Origin: Elioraea tepida
GTDB taxonomy: Bacteria; Pseudomonadota; Alphaproteobacteria; Acetobacterales; Acetobacteraceae
Length of the DNA stretch: 64,000 bases
Direction of reading: 5' to 3'
Assembly: GCF_019203965.1 (NCBI RefSeq)
Contig: NZ_CP076448.1
Span: 2,991,001 to 3,055,000 of the forward strand
Made by a program: the position numbers and the translations under genes. Of this stretch, positions 17,017-25,908 are shown one piece after another. How positions within the stretch are numbered: the stretch's first letter is position 1; each line of letters opens with the position of its first letter. The notes below the pieces were generated by a model. The model had not been told where the DNA came from. It saw nothing but the letters and a program-made list of their open reading frames with translations, and made no database searches.

Positions 17017-17449
17017 ATGACGGTCGCCGCGGCCGCAGCGGTCGCCGTTCCCGCAGGAGCGAGCGGTCAAGGGGCGCCGACGGCGAAGATCGTCTACCAA
17101 CCTGAACCGGCCGGGTGGAGAGGAGTTCTCCCACTATCGGCAGATGCTGACCAACGTCTCGAACCATCTCACCGTTCTCACGCCAGGACGGTTCGACCTG
17201 CGCATCGTGATGCATGGGCCTGGGGTGAACCTGCTTCGCTTCGGCGCGCGAAACGATCCGCAGATCGCCGCCACGATCGACGAGCTGAAGCTCGCTGGCG
17301 TGCGCTTCGAGATCTGCCGAATCACGCTGACGCGCGGCAACATTCCGCTCTCGCAGCTCTATGACGCAAGCGAGGAGGATATCGTCCCAAGCGGCGTTGG
17401 GCGGCTCGGCGAGCTGCAGATGCAGGGATACGCCTACATAAAGATCTAG
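17017..17449 (+). pseudogene. DsrE-family protein gene with a one-base insertion frameshift
   Basis: From ATG 17017 the frame reads a hydrophobic signal-like start and then AKIVYQ. The frame then fails. Removing one C at 17101-17102 restores QLNRPGGEEFSHYRQMLTNV and continues to the stop at 17449 as a full DsrE-like domain, including VMHGPGVNLLRF, a single cysteine in VRFEICRITL and the terminal VPSGVGRLGELQMQGY. The downstream part is well preserved, so the break is recent or a sequencing error. It lies 75 bases after soxD and is the second DsrE-family gene of the island. Confidence 0.8.
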
Positions 17450-18448
17450 GGCGAAGGAGGCCGACCGGAGGCGAGCGCCGCATGCTGGCAAATCGACGCG
17501 GCGGGCTCCAAGCATTTTCCTGCCGCGGACCCCGCCAGACTGGGTAGGCTACGATCCCGATCGGGCGTCTGAACCGCGAGATCAAGCGTCGTACCGAGGT
17601 CGTCGGTATCTCTCCCAACGAGGCCACCTTCGTGCGGCCCGTTGGTGGCAAGCTTCTCGAGCAGTGCGACGCGTGGGCCACCAAGCGCTCACGCGACATA
17701 ACCCCTGAGGCCATCAGCACCGTGAGTGAAGCTGCCGCCGCCAGGCTTCTCAGCCGTGCCGGGCTGGGCTGGCGGCCCAGCTCCCCGACGATCATCGCGC
17801 CCTGAACCACAAGATCGGGCACGACCAAGGCGTTCTACGCCCGGGCCGCTTGGACAGAGACCGCGCGCAGGACGGGGACGCACACGCCGCCGCCGCCGAA
17901 CGGCAAACCGTCTGGGGTTCCCAAGTCATGGGGCTGCAGGACGAGGCAGACTGCGGATCAGCCCGCGGTTCGCCGCCTAAGCGCCCGGCCCTTGCCTCCG
18001 ACCCGTTGGCCCGCGGTCAGGAGGGTGCAGCGGCGCGGGCACCGAAGCGACAGCGGCTGTCTGGAGGAGCGGGGGACGCCTCCTCTCGCGCCATCAGCAC
18101 CCGTCGCGCAGCGCGCGCCCCCTCCGTCGCGTTGCCTCGCCGCGGCGTCATGCTCCCTCTCGGGCTTCAGAGTGGCGAAGCGGGCCTCGACACGCGGCGG
18201 ATGACGGTGCAGAGAGGTCACTGTGTTCGCATGGGATCTCGACAGCCGCACAGAGAGGAATGCCGCGCGCGACGCGCTTGCCGTCGGCCTTCGCGGTGGC
18301 CTCGCCTGGATGGTGGAGCGCACGATCGCCGAAGGCAGGGCAGGCTTCGGCATGCGTGCATCAAGCCGCGCTTGCGAATTGACGGTCACCTTCGCCCGCG
18401 ATGAGCCGCGAAGGGCCACGGAGGACGACAGGAGAGGGAGAGAACAGG
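17450..18448. other. Degraded spacer between sox and suy genes
   Basis: About 1 kb without an intact gene. It holds an IS256-type transposase remnant (17554-17805). The rest shows only unconvincing short frames, one of which (18223-18474) overlaps suyA and has no recognisable domain. The low coding density compared with the surrounding sequence and the transposase scar suggest a decayed insertion junction. Confidence 0.65.
17554..17805 (+). pseudogene. IS256/Mutator-family transposase, C-terminal remnant
   Basis: The frame beginning at 17554 reads IPIGRLNREIKRRTEVVGIS, then SPNEATFVRPVGGKLLEQCD and AWATKRSRDITPEAIS. This matches the C-terminal end of IS256/Mutator transposases, where the usual pattern is NPIERLNREIKRRTxVVGIFPN, followed by LVGAxLLEQNDEWAVQR and RYM. 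Several substitutions at normally constant positions (F to S in GIF, LVGA to PVGG, NDEW to CDAW) and the absence of the catalytic core show a decayed fragment. Homology fades after about 17725. No flanking terminal repeats were found. Confidence 0.8.
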
Positions 18449-18733
18449 ATGACCATCCACTTCGTCGTGCATGACGAGCACGACTCGGTCGGGGTCGTGG
18501 TGGTGGAAGGGGTGAAGGCCGGCCAGGAACTGACCGGCTGGATCATGGATCAGGACCGGATGATCACCTTCTCCGCCAAGAACGACATCCCGATCGGCCA
18601 CAAGCTCGCCATCCGCGACATCGCCGCCGGAGACACCATCATCAAGTACGGCGTCGACATCGGCCGCGCCATCGCGCCCATCGCCGCCGGCGAGCATCTG
18701 CACGTCCACAACGTCAAGACCAAGCGCTGGTGA
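18449..18733 (+). CDS. suyA: (R)-sulfolactate sulfo-lyase small subunit SuyA
   Basis: 94 aa SAF-domain protein (UxaA/altronate dehydratase N-terminal family). Segments such as [33 protein letters not shown] and the C-terminal [10 protein letters not shown] are close to SuyA of sulfolactate-degrading bacteria. With SuyB it eliminates sulfite from 3-sulfolactate, giving pyruvate. ATG 18449 follows GGAGAGGGAG. SuyB starts 13 bases downstream. Confidence 0.85.
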   Translation: MTIHFVVHDEHDSVGVVVVEGVKAGQELTGWIMDQDRMITFSAKNDIPIGHKLAIRDIAAGDTIIKYGVDIGRAIAPIAAGEHLHVHNVKTKRW

Positions 18734-18746
18734 GGAGGGCGCGACG

Positions 18747-19922
18747 ATGGGCATGGACCTCGGCAATCTGACCTTCGAGGGGTATCGGCGCGAGAACGGG
18801 CGGATGGGGGTGCGAAACCACGTCATCATCCTCCCGGTCGACGACCTCTCCAACGCCGCCTGCGAGGCGGTGGCGCGCAACATCCAGGGGGCGATGGCGA
18901 TCCCCCATGCCTATGGCCGGCTCCAGTTCGGGGCCGATCTCGATCTTCACTTCCGCACGCTTATCGGGGTCGGCTCGAACCCGAATGTCGCGGGCGTGGT
19001 TGTGATCGGCATCGAGCCCGGCTGGACAGGGCGGGTCGTCGACGGCATCGCGAAGTCCGGCAAGCCGGTCGAGGGCTTCTGGATCGAACAGCACGGCGAC
19101 ATCGCGACCATCGCCAACGCCTCCCGTGCCGCCTATCGCCTGGTCAAGCACGCCTCGACGCTTCGGCGCACGACGGCGCCCTTGCGCGAGCTCTGGGTCT
19201 CGACCAAGTGCGGCGAGAGCGACACGACCTCGGGCCTCGCCTCCTGCCCGACCGTCGGCAACGCCTTCGACAAGCTCTGGGAAAACGGCAATACGCTCGT
19301 GTTCGGCGAGACCTCGGAGCTGACGGGGGGCGAACATCTCGTCAAGGCGCGCTGCCGCACGCCCGAGATCGCCGCCCGGTTCCAGGCGATGTTCGACCGC
19401 TACCAGGCCGTGATCGAAGCGCACAAGACCTCGGACCTGTCCGAGAGCCAGCCGACCAAGGGCAACATCGAGGGCGGGCTCACCACCATCGAGGAGAAGG
19501 CGCTCGGCAACATCCAGAAGATCGGCAGGAAGTGCCTCGTCGACGGCGTGCTCGACAAGGCCGAGACGCCTTCCCACCCGGGCCTGTGGTTCATGGACAG
19601 CTCCTCGGCTGCCGCCGAGATGGTCACGCTCTGCGCCGCCGCGGGCTATGCCGTGCACACCTTCCCCACCGGCCAGGGGAACGTGATCGGCAACCCGATC
19701 CTGCCCGTGATCAAGATCACGGCCAATCCGCGCACGATGCGCACGATGCCGGAACATATCGATCTCGATGTCACCGGCATCCTGCAGAAGCAGATGACGA
19801 TCGACGAGGCAGGCGAGAAGCTGCTCGACTGCATCCTCCGCACCGCCAATGGCGAGCTGACGGCGGCCGAGATCCTCGGCCACCGCGAGTTCTCGCTCAC
19901 AAGGCTCTACGAGAGCGCGTGA
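18747..19922 (+). CDS. suyB: (R)-sulfolactate sulfo-lyase large subunit SuyB
   Basis: Catalytic subunit (391 aa, UxaA-like C-terminal family) of the cytoplasmic, iron-dependent sulfo-lyase. It begins [20 protein letters not shown], a segment shared by this family, and has [22 protein letters not shown] with cysteines likely involved in metal or cluster binding. The product sulfite could be oxidised further; a sulfate exporter gene follows. Altronate dehydratase is the family alternative, but the SuyA match and sulfur context favour SuyB. Confidence 0.85.
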   Translation: MGMDLGNLTFEGYRRENGRMGVRNHVIILPVDDLSNAACEAVARNIQGAMAIPHAYGRLQFGADLDLHFRTLIGVGSNPNVAGVVVIGIEPGWTGRVVDGIAKSGKPVEGFWIEQHGDIATIANASRAAYRLVKHASTLRRTTAPLRELWVSTKCGESDTTSGLASCPTVGNAFDKLWENGNTLVFGETSELTGGEHLVKARCRTPEIAARFQAMFDRYQAVIEAHKTSDLSESQPTKGNIEGGLTTIEEKALGNIQKIGRKCLVDGVLDKAETPSHPGLWFMDSSSAAAEMVTLCAAAGYAVHTFPTGQGNVIGNPILPVIKITANPRTMRTMPEHIDLDVTGILQKQMTIDEAGEKLLDCILRTANGELTAAEILGHREFSLTRLYESA

Positions 19923-19990
19923 AGGCCCCGGGGGCGTGGCTCCGGGGTCGCGCCGCGCCCCCTCGCTCGCGGACAGCGCGCCTCTCGCTG

Positions 19991-21016
19991 ATGCCTTCGA
20001 CGTTCGGCAAGGATCTTGTTGCACGGTTTGCGGCTGCGCGGCCGCTCTTCCCCGGCCTCGCCTTCAGCGCCGTCATCGCCATGGCGGCTGCCTTCGTCGC
20101 CGCGGCGCATGGCGGCCCCGTCATGCTGTTCGCGCTTCTGTTAGGCATGGCGTTCAACCACCTCGCCGCGGAGCGCGGGCTCGCGCTAGGCCTCGCCTTC
20201 GCCTCCCGCTCCGTGCTCAGGCTCGGTGTCGCCCTTCTCGGCGCCAGGATCACGGCGTCGCAGATCGTCGCGCTCGGTCCGGGCACGCTCGCGGGCGTCG
20301 CTGCCGCTGTTCTGCTCACCATCGGGTTCGGCATCCTCGTCGCCCGCGTCTTCGGCCTCGGGGCGCGATTCGGCACGCTGACTGCAGGAGCGGTCGCGAT
20401 CTGCGGCGCCTCGGCGGCGGCGGCAATCGCCGCGGTTCTTCCCCGACGCCCAGGGCATGAGCGCGACACGGCCTTCACCATCCTCGGCGTCACCACGCTC
20501 TCGACCGTGGCGATGGTCGCCTATCCGCTGCTCGCGCGGGGCCTCGGGCTCGACGACACGGAAGCGGGCGTGTTCCTCGGCGCGACGATCCATGACGTCG
20601 CCCAGGTCGTCGGCGCCGGCTTCAGCATCTCCGCGGAAGCCGGCAAGGCAGCGACCATCGTCAAGCTCCTGCGCGTCGCGATGCTCGTGCCGGTCGTTCT
20701 CGCGATTGCGCTCGTGGTGCGGCGGAGTGCACCCGGAGATGCGAGCGAGGGCCAGGCACGCCCGCCCCTTCTGCCAGGGTTCCTGGTCGGCTTCCTCGCC
20801 ATTGTCGGGCTCAACAGCCTCGGCCTCGTTCCCCCCCCGGTCCAGGACGCACTCGGCGACGCGTCGCGATGGTGCATCGTCACCTCGATCGCGGCGCTCG
20901 GGGTGAAGACGTCGCTGAAGTCGCTCGCCGAGGTTGGCCGACGCGCCGTGCTCCTGATGGTCGCCGAGACAGGCTTCATCGGCGCGGCCGGCCTCCTGCT
21001 CGTGCACGTGTCCTGA
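19991..21016 (+). CDS. YeiH/UPF0324-family putative sulfate exporter
   Basis: Integral membrane protein of 341 aa with about ten hydrophobic segments. Family landmarks are LLLGMAFNHLA, LRLGVALLGARITASQI, the glycine/alanine-rich AICGASAAAAIAA and GATIHDVAQVVGAG. YeiH-type proteins are found beside sulfonate-degradation genes and are proposed to export sulfate or sulfite. Position 68 bases after suyB supports that use here. The open frame extends far upstream over suyB, but MPSTFGKDL at 19991 is the sensible start. Confidence 0.85.
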   Translation: MPSTFGKDLVARFAAARPLFPGLAFSAVIAMAAAFVAAAHGGPVMLFALLLGMAFNHLAAERGLALGLAFASRSVLRLGVALLGARITASQIVALGPGTLAGVAAAVLLTIGFGILVARVFGLGARFGTLTAGAVAICGASAAAAIAAVLPRRPGHERDTAFTILGVTTLSTVAMVAYPLLARGLGLDDTEAGVFLGATIHDVAQVVGAGFSISAEAGKAATIVKLLRVAMLVPVVLAIALVVRRSAPGDASEGQARPPLLPGFLVGFLAIVGLNSLGLVPPPVQDALGDASRWCIVTSIAALGVKTSLKSLAEVGRRAVLLMVAETGFIGAAGLLLVHVS

Positions 21017-21068
21017 AACGGCACGCCCGGTTCGCGCACGGCAGGCAGGCCGCGCCGCGCCGCCGCCG

Positions 21069-22235
21069 TCAGCGCAGCGGTTCGAGCACCGAGACGTAGT
21101 TCGCGACCGCCACCCCGCCCATGTTGAACACGGCCCCGAGCGACGCCCCCGGCACCTGCATCGCCCCCGCCATCCCGGTGAGCTGCATGGCGGCAAGCGC
21201 GTGCATCGACACGCCCGTCGCCCCGATCGGGTGTCCCTTGGCCTTGAGCCCTCCGGAGGGGTTCACCGGCAGCCGGCCGTCCATGCGCGTCCAGCCCTCA
21301 AGCGCCGCGACCGCCCCTTTGCCCTCGGGCGTCAGCCCCATCGCCTCGTATTCGAGCAGCTCGGCGATCGTGAAGCAGTCATGCGTCTCGACGAAGTCTA
21401 GGTCCTCGAGCGTGATGCCGGCCGAGGCATAGGCTTCCGACCAAGCCCGCGCGGCGCCCTCGAACACGATCGGGTTGCGACGGGAAAGTGGCAGGAACTC
21501 GTTGACATGCACCGCAGCGCGGAAGCGCACGGCCTTCGCGAGCGTCCGCGCCACGTCCTCGGCGGCGAGAACCACCGCCGCCGCACCGTCGGAGACGAGC
21601 GAGCAGTCTGTGCGTCGCAAGGGCGGCGCGACATAGGGGTTCTTCTCGTGCACGCTGCGGCAGAACTCGAAGCCGAGGTCCTTGCGGATCTGGGCGTAGG
21701 GGTTGTTGACGCCGTGCGCGTGGTTCTTCGCCGCGATCATCGCGAGCGCGTCCGACTGGTCACCGTGGCGCTGGAAATAGGCCTGCGCGATCTTCGCGAA
21801 CACGCCGGCGAAGCCGCCCGCGACGCAGCCCTCTTCGGCGCGGTAGCTCGCCGCGAGCAGCGCCTCGCCGATCTTCTCGGGCGGTGTGGCGGTCATCTTC
21901 TCGACGCCGACCACGAGCACGATGCGCGCACGCCCCGCGGCGATCATGTCGCGGCCGGCATGGATTGCGGCAGAGCCGGTCGCGCACGCGTTCTCGACTC
22001 GCACTGCCGGGCGGAACCGCCACTCGGGAACGGCGTTGAAGGCGAGCGAGGCCGGGAAGTCCTGCGCCGAGAACCCGTTGTTAAAGAGGCCGATCGCGAG
22101 CGCATCGACCTCCTCGACCGCAAGCCCTGCGTCCTCGACGGCCGCGCGCGCCACCCGGGCGATCAGGCTCTCGATGTCGGGGTCCTCGAGCTTGCCGAAG
22201 GGGGTATGCGCCCAGCCGACGATGCAGGCGGCCAT
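21069..22235 (-). CDS. Thiolase-family protein (SCP2-type acetyl-CoA acetyltransferase-like)
   Basis: 388 aa. The nucleophile cysteine lies in RVENACATGSAAIHAG (about residue 87), and the C-terminal GGLKAKGHPIGATG motif supplies the catalytic histidine, as in SCP2-like thiolases. ATG 22235 is chosen because GAGGAGG lies five bases upstream; a GTG at 22241 is too close to it. Last gene of a three-gene minus operon, 10 bases after the TPP enzyme. The acyl substrate is unknown. Confidence 0.88.
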   Translation of the reverse strand: MAACIVGWAHTPFGKLEDPDIESLIARVARAAVEDAGLAVEEVDALAIGLFNNGFSAQDFPASLAFNAVPEWRFRPAVRVENACATGSAAIHAGRDMIAAGRARIVLVVGVEKMTATPPEKIGEALLAASYRAEEGCVAGGFAGVFAKIAQAYFQRHGDQSDALAMIAAKNHAHGVNNPYAQIRKDLGFEFCRSVHEKNPYVAPPLRRTDCSLVSDGAAAVVLAAEDVARTLAKAVRFRAAVHVNEFLPLSRRNPIVFEGAARAWSEAYASAGITLEDLDFVETHDCFTIAELLEYEAMGLTPEGKGAVAALEGWTRMDGRLPVNPSGGLKAKGHPIGATGVSMHALAAMQLTGMAGAMQVPGASLGAVFNMGGVAVANYVSVLEPLR

Positions 22236-22245
22236 CGTCACCTCC

Positions 22246-23988
22246 TCAGACGGGTCTGTCGCCTTTCTCCACCTTCAGGGTGCGATTGTCCACGCCGGGA
22301 AGCATCCGCGCCGGGTCGCGCGTGACGATCACGTCGAGAACCGTCGGCGTGTCGGTGTTGGCGAGGCCCTCGCGCAGCGCCGCCTCGATCGTGTCTGGGT
22401 CCTCGACGCGAATGCCATGGCAGCCCATCGCCCGCGCGACCGCGGCATAGTCCAGTTCGACCAGCTCGCTTGATTGGTAGTTGCCCGGGCCGTAGACGGC
22501 GTGCTGCAGCGCCTTCACGTATCCGGAGGCGGCGTTGTTGAAGACGCAGAGGACGATCGGCGTGCCGAGGCGTCGCGCGGTCTCGAGGTCGCCGATCGTC
22601 ATGTTGAACCCGCCATCGCCCGTGAGCCCGACGACGCGCCGCCCCGGTGCGCCGAGCTGGGCGCCGATGCTGCCCGATGCGCCATAGCCGATCGAGGCGA
22701 AGCCGCGGTCGGCGACGAAGTGGCGGCCCGGGCGCATCGTGTCGAACAGAAGCGCGCCCCAATGTGCGGCGAAGCCGCCATCGGCGACCAGGATCGCGTC
22801 CTCCGGCATCACTGCGTTGAGCGCGTCCATCAGCCGCCCGACATTGATCGGCCGCTCGCGGCTCTTGAGCCGATCCGCAGCACCGTCGCGCCAGGAGGCC
22901 ATCCTCGGCGCGACTGACGACCACCATGAATGCCGCCGCGACCGGCGATCAGTCCCTGGGCCGAGAGCGGCAGAGAGATCCTCAAGCGCAAGCCTCGCAT
23001 CGGCGGCGAGAGCGACCGTCGTGCGCGTCGTCCGGCCGATCTCGTCCGGCACGATGTCGATGTGGATCACCGTCTTGTCGGGCGGGATCAGCGTGAAGCG
23101 TCGTGTCGCGATCTCGCCGAGCTTACAGCCGACGACGAGCAGGAGATCGGCCTCCGCGACGAGCTCGTTCGCGATCCGGCTGTAGCGTCCGAACACGCCG
23201 GCCGAAAGCGGGTGCGTGCAGGCGATCGCGCCCTTGCCGGACATGGTGTGCGCGACCGGGATGCCCTCGCTTTCGGCAAGCGCCTGCAGCGCCTCGTGCG
23301 CGCCGCTGATATGGATGCCTCCCCCCGCGAGGACGAGCGGCCGCTCGGCGCGGGCGAGCAGGGTGGCGGCGCGCGCGAGCTCCGCGCCGTCCGGGCGGAA
23401 ACGTCGTGCCTGCACCGAAAGTGTTCCGGGGTCGATCCAGAATGCTCCAGCCTCGAACTCGTGCTCCCCGTGGGCCACGTCCTCCGGGACGTCGAGCACA
23501 ACCGGCCCCGGGCGCCCCGTGGTCGCGACCGTAAAGGCGCGCCGGACATGTTCAGGGATTCGGGCGATGCTCTCGATCCGGATCACCTCCTTCGCCACGG
23601 GGCGCAGCACCTCGAGCTGGCGCGCCTCCTGCGTCATGTTCTTCCACGAATGTTCCCGGTTCGTGTCGCCGGTGATGGCAATCAGCGGGATGCCGGCATT
23701 GAGGCTCTCGGCAAGCCCGGTCGCGAGATTGGTCGCGCCTGGGCCGAGCGTTCCGTCGCAGAGCCCGGGGCGGTTCGTCACGCGCGCATAGGCGTCGGCG
23801 GCGAAGGCGCCGCTGCGCTCGTCGTTGATCAGGCAGTGGCGGAGATTGAGGACGCGGCAGGCCTCGTAGAACGGCAGGAGCTGGAACCCGCCCATGCCGA
23901 AGATCGGGCCCGCACCCGCAAGCCTCAGCATTTCCGCAAGCGCCCGGCCGCCCGACATTCGGGTGGCGTTCGTGACTGGTGCCGTCAT
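22246..23988 (-). CDS. Acetolactate synthase-like thiamine pyrophosphate enzyme
   Basis: 580 aa with the three-domain TPP fold: N-terminal PYR domain with the conserved glutamate in LINDERSGAFAADAYAR (about residue 57), central domain (about 190-330), and C-terminal PP domain with the GDGGFNMTIGDLE diphosphate/Mg motif and NNAASGY. It resembles the IlvB family but lacks a neighbouring small subunit. It is not sulfoacetaldehyde acetyltransferase by N-terminal pattern. It may decarboxylate or condense a 2-oxoacid linked to the neighbouring sulfonate genes. It overlaps the preceding gene by four bases. Confidence 0.82.
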   Translation of the reverse strand: MTAPVTNATRMSGGRALAEMLRLAGAGPIFGMGGFQLLPFYEACRVLNLRHCLINDERSGAFAADAYARVTNRPGLCDGTLGPGATNLATGLAESLNAGIPLIAITGDTNREHSWKNMTQEARQLEVLRPVAKEVIRIESIARIPEHVRRAFTVATTGRPGPVVLDVPEDVAHGEHEFEAGAFWIDPGTLSVQARRFRPDGAELARAATLLARAERPLVLAGGGIHISGAHEALQALAESEGIPVAHTMSGKGAIACTHPLSAGVFGRYSRIANELVAEADLLLVVGCKLGEIATRRFTLIPPDKTVIHIDIVPDEIGRTTRTTVALAADARLALEDLSAALGPGTDRRSRRHSWWSSVAPRMASWRDGAADRLKSRERPINVGRLMDALNAVMPEDAILVADGGFAAHWGALLFDTMRPGRHFVADRGFASIGYGASGSIGAQLGAPGRRVVGLTGDGGFNMTIGDLETARRLGTPIVLCVFNNAASGYVKALQHAVYGPGNYQSSELVELDYAAVARAMGCHGIRVEDPDTIEAALREGLANTDTPTVLDVIVTRDPARMLPGVDNRTLKVEKGDRPV

Positions 23989-24821
23989 CCAGAGATCTCC
24001 CTTGCACGTGCAGCGACGAGGCGGGCGACGAGCTCCCGCGCCGTTTGGCCGACGGCACCGCCAAGCCGCGCCGCGACAGCGTTCACGGCCGAGACGATCC
24101 CGTCGTGATACGTGCTCGCGGCATCGCCGATCTCGGCGCTTGCGGCCGAGACGGTGGCCGCGGCGATGCCGCGCGCGGCGAGCGGCGCAAGCCTGCCCAA
24201 GCCTGCCTCGTCAATGCCGATGCCGGCGTCGTTGTAGAGGGCGGCGAACACCGCCACCTTAACCGCCGTCTCCGGCCGCCCGCCGAGCAGCGCGCCATGC
24301 GAGCCGGTGACGATCACCTGGCCCAAATCCTCAGGCCGGACGAGGGCGTTGCTGTCGAGCGCGAGCACGCGCACGCCCTTTGTGCCTGCCTCCGCGATCT
24401 CGCGCCGTGAGTCCGCAAGCGCGGGCGGGGGAGGCGAGGGCGGAAGCGCGGCAGCGGCAAACCGCGCGAGCGCCTCCGCCACCGCCATGCCGGCATCGAT
24501 GCCGAGCGCGCGGCCGCGCGCGTTCACGGTGGAGAGCACGCCGCGGCGGAGACAGTCCTTCCCGTCGGCGATCCGTGCGGACCAGACATCGACCGCTGCA
24601 GCGGGAACGCCCAAGTCGTCAAGAAGCGCGAGCCCCGCTACGCCCGCTCCGTTGCGGCCTATTCCCGCGTCGGAGAGGATCACGGCAGAGACGCCGCATC
24701 GCGCCGCGAGCGCCGCAGCGTAGCGGCCGCCATGCGACGGTGCGAGCACGACGCGCCCGCGTGCCGAGTCGTCGAGTTCCGTCACGCTGTCGCGCACGAT
24801 CACGCGCTCGGCGTCGCTCAC
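23985..24821 (-). CDS. Unrecognised protein made of two repeated halves
   Basis: 278 aa from GTG 24821, not recognised as any named family. Residues about 7-121 and 152-268 are repeats of one another. Each half begins RV-x-DS, then a V-rich strand and SHG, followed by an alanine-rich helix, the shared DAGIG (residues 51-55 and 198-202), a G-I/V-P/A-A-A-V segment, SA.I.D and G(V/I)(L/V)S(T/A)VNA. A proline-rich linker (about 127-135) separates them. No signal peptide or membrane segment. It heads the operon with the TPP enzyme and thiolase, so it probably acts with them; an enzyme active site cannot be named. Confidence 0.75.
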   Translation of the reverse strand: MSDAERVIVRDSVTELDDSARGRVVLAPSHGGRYAAALAARCGVSAVILSDAGIGRNGAGVAGLALLDDLGVPAAAVDVWSARIADGKDCLRRGVLSTVNARGRALGIDAGMAVAEALARFAAAALPPSPPPPALADSRREIAEAGTKGVRVLALDSNALVRPEDLGQVIVTGSHGALLGGRPETAVKVAVFAALYNDAGIGIDEAGLGRLAPLAARGIAAATVSAASAEIGDAASTYHDGIVSAVNAVAARLGGAVGQTARELVARLVAARAREISG

Positions 24822-24918
24822 ACCCCTCTCTGTTCCCTGCCGTGGCCGACTTGATTCAGGAACCACGCGCGGCCATGGTGCGCAAGTGCGGCCGCCGCCG
24901 CGTGAAGGGGGGAAATGC

Positions 24919-25908
24919 ATGACCGCGTCTCGCGGCAATCTTGACCACGCTCTCAGCCTGCTGCGCACCATGCGGCGAATCCGCGCCTTCGAGGAGGCGG
25001 CGCTTGCCGGCCACAAGGCGGGGGAGATCCCGGGCCCTTTGCACGTCTCGATCGGCCAGGAGGCCGTCGCGGCCGGCGTCTGCGCGGCACTTCGGCGAGA
25101 TGACCGGATCACCTCGAACCACCGCGGCCACGGGCATGCGATCGCCAAAGGCGCTGCCCCAGGGCCAATGATGCGCGAGCTCTATGGGCGCGCGGGCGGC
25201 TTCTGCGGCGGCAAAGGCGGCTCGATGCACATCGCCGATTTCTCGGTCGGGATGCTGGGGGCGAATGGCGTGGTCGCTGGCGGCATCCCGATCGCCGTCG
25301 GTGCTGCGCAGGGCTTGAGGCTGCTGGGGTCGGACGCGATCGTCGCCTGCTTCTTCGGCGATGGCGCGGTCAATCGCGGCCCCTTCCTCGAGGGGCTGAA
25401 CTGGGCAGCGCTCTGGCGCCTGCCGGTGCTGTTCGTCTGCGAGGACAACGCCGTCGCCGCCTTCACGCGCGCTGACGCCGTGACAGCAGGCGCGGGTGCG
25501 GTGGCGCGCGCGGAGGCGATCGGCGTGCCGGCCGCGTCGGTTGACGGCAACGACGCGCTTGCGGTGCTTGACCTTGCCGAGGCGATGGTCGCTTCAATCC
25601 GGCGCGGCGAGGGGCCGCGTCTGTTGCATGCGCGAACCTTTCGCCTGCTCGGCCACACCTCGACCGACCCTGCCGCGTGGCGGGATGCGGCGGAGGTGGA
25701 AGCGGCGCGCGCGCGTGAGCCGATCGCCCGCCTCGAGGCCTGGCTTGCGGCCAATGGTGTCGACCGCGGCGTGCTCGAGGCGATCGCTGCGGACGCCGAG
25801 GCCGAGATGGCGAGGGCGCGCGCCGAGGCGCTCGCCGCGCCCTGGCCGGCGCCCGCTTCGGCATTCGCGGATGTGCAGGACGTCGGCGCGGTTCCGGTCC
25901 CCGCATGA
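24919..25908 (+). CDS. TPP-dependent dehydrogenase E1 component, alpha subunit
   Basis: 329 aa, E1-alpha of the pyruvate/acetoin/2-oxoacid dehydrogenase type. The TPP diphosphate motif is FFGDGAVNRGPFLEGLNWAA (about residues 157-176). The N-terminal RTMRRIRAFEEAALAGHKAGEIPG and HRGHGHAIAKG segments are typical. ATG 24919 follows GAAGGGGGGA. It is divergent from the TPP/thiolase operon (97 bases apart) and overlaps the beta subunit by four bases. No E2 or E3 gene follows, so the acceptor is unknown. Confidence 0.87.
   Translation: MTASRGNLDHALSLLRTMRRIRAFEEAALAGHKAGEIPGPLHVSIGQEAVAAGVCAALRRDDRITSNHRGHGHAIAKGAAPGPMMRELYGRAGGFCGGKGGSMHIADFSVGMLGANGVVAGGIPIAVGAAQGLRLLGSDAIVACFFGDGAVNRGPFLEGLNWAALWRLPVLFVCEDNAVAAFTRADAVTAGAGAVARAEAIGVPAASVDGNDALAVLDLAEAMVASIRRGEGPRLLHARTFRLLGHTSTDPAAWRDAAEVEAARAREPIARLEAWLAANGVDRGVLEAIAADAEAEMARARAEALAAPWPAPASAFADVQDVGAVPVPA

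Noticed and set aside
17763-17781. GCTGGGC-N5-GCCCAGC hairpin as an IS end or terminator
   Set aside because: Short G+C-rich hairpin within the decayed transposase frame, with no T-run and no matching repeat on the other side.
18223-18474. Short plus-strand frame before suyA
   Set aside because: It overlaps the suyA ribosome site and start, its residues match no family, and its position in a degraded spacer makes it unconvincing.
22246-23988. Sulfoacetaldehyde acetyltransferase (Xsc) in a sulfonate pathway
   Set aside because: The N-terminal active-site region does not follow the Xsc pattern; the acetolactate-synthase-like assignment is safer.
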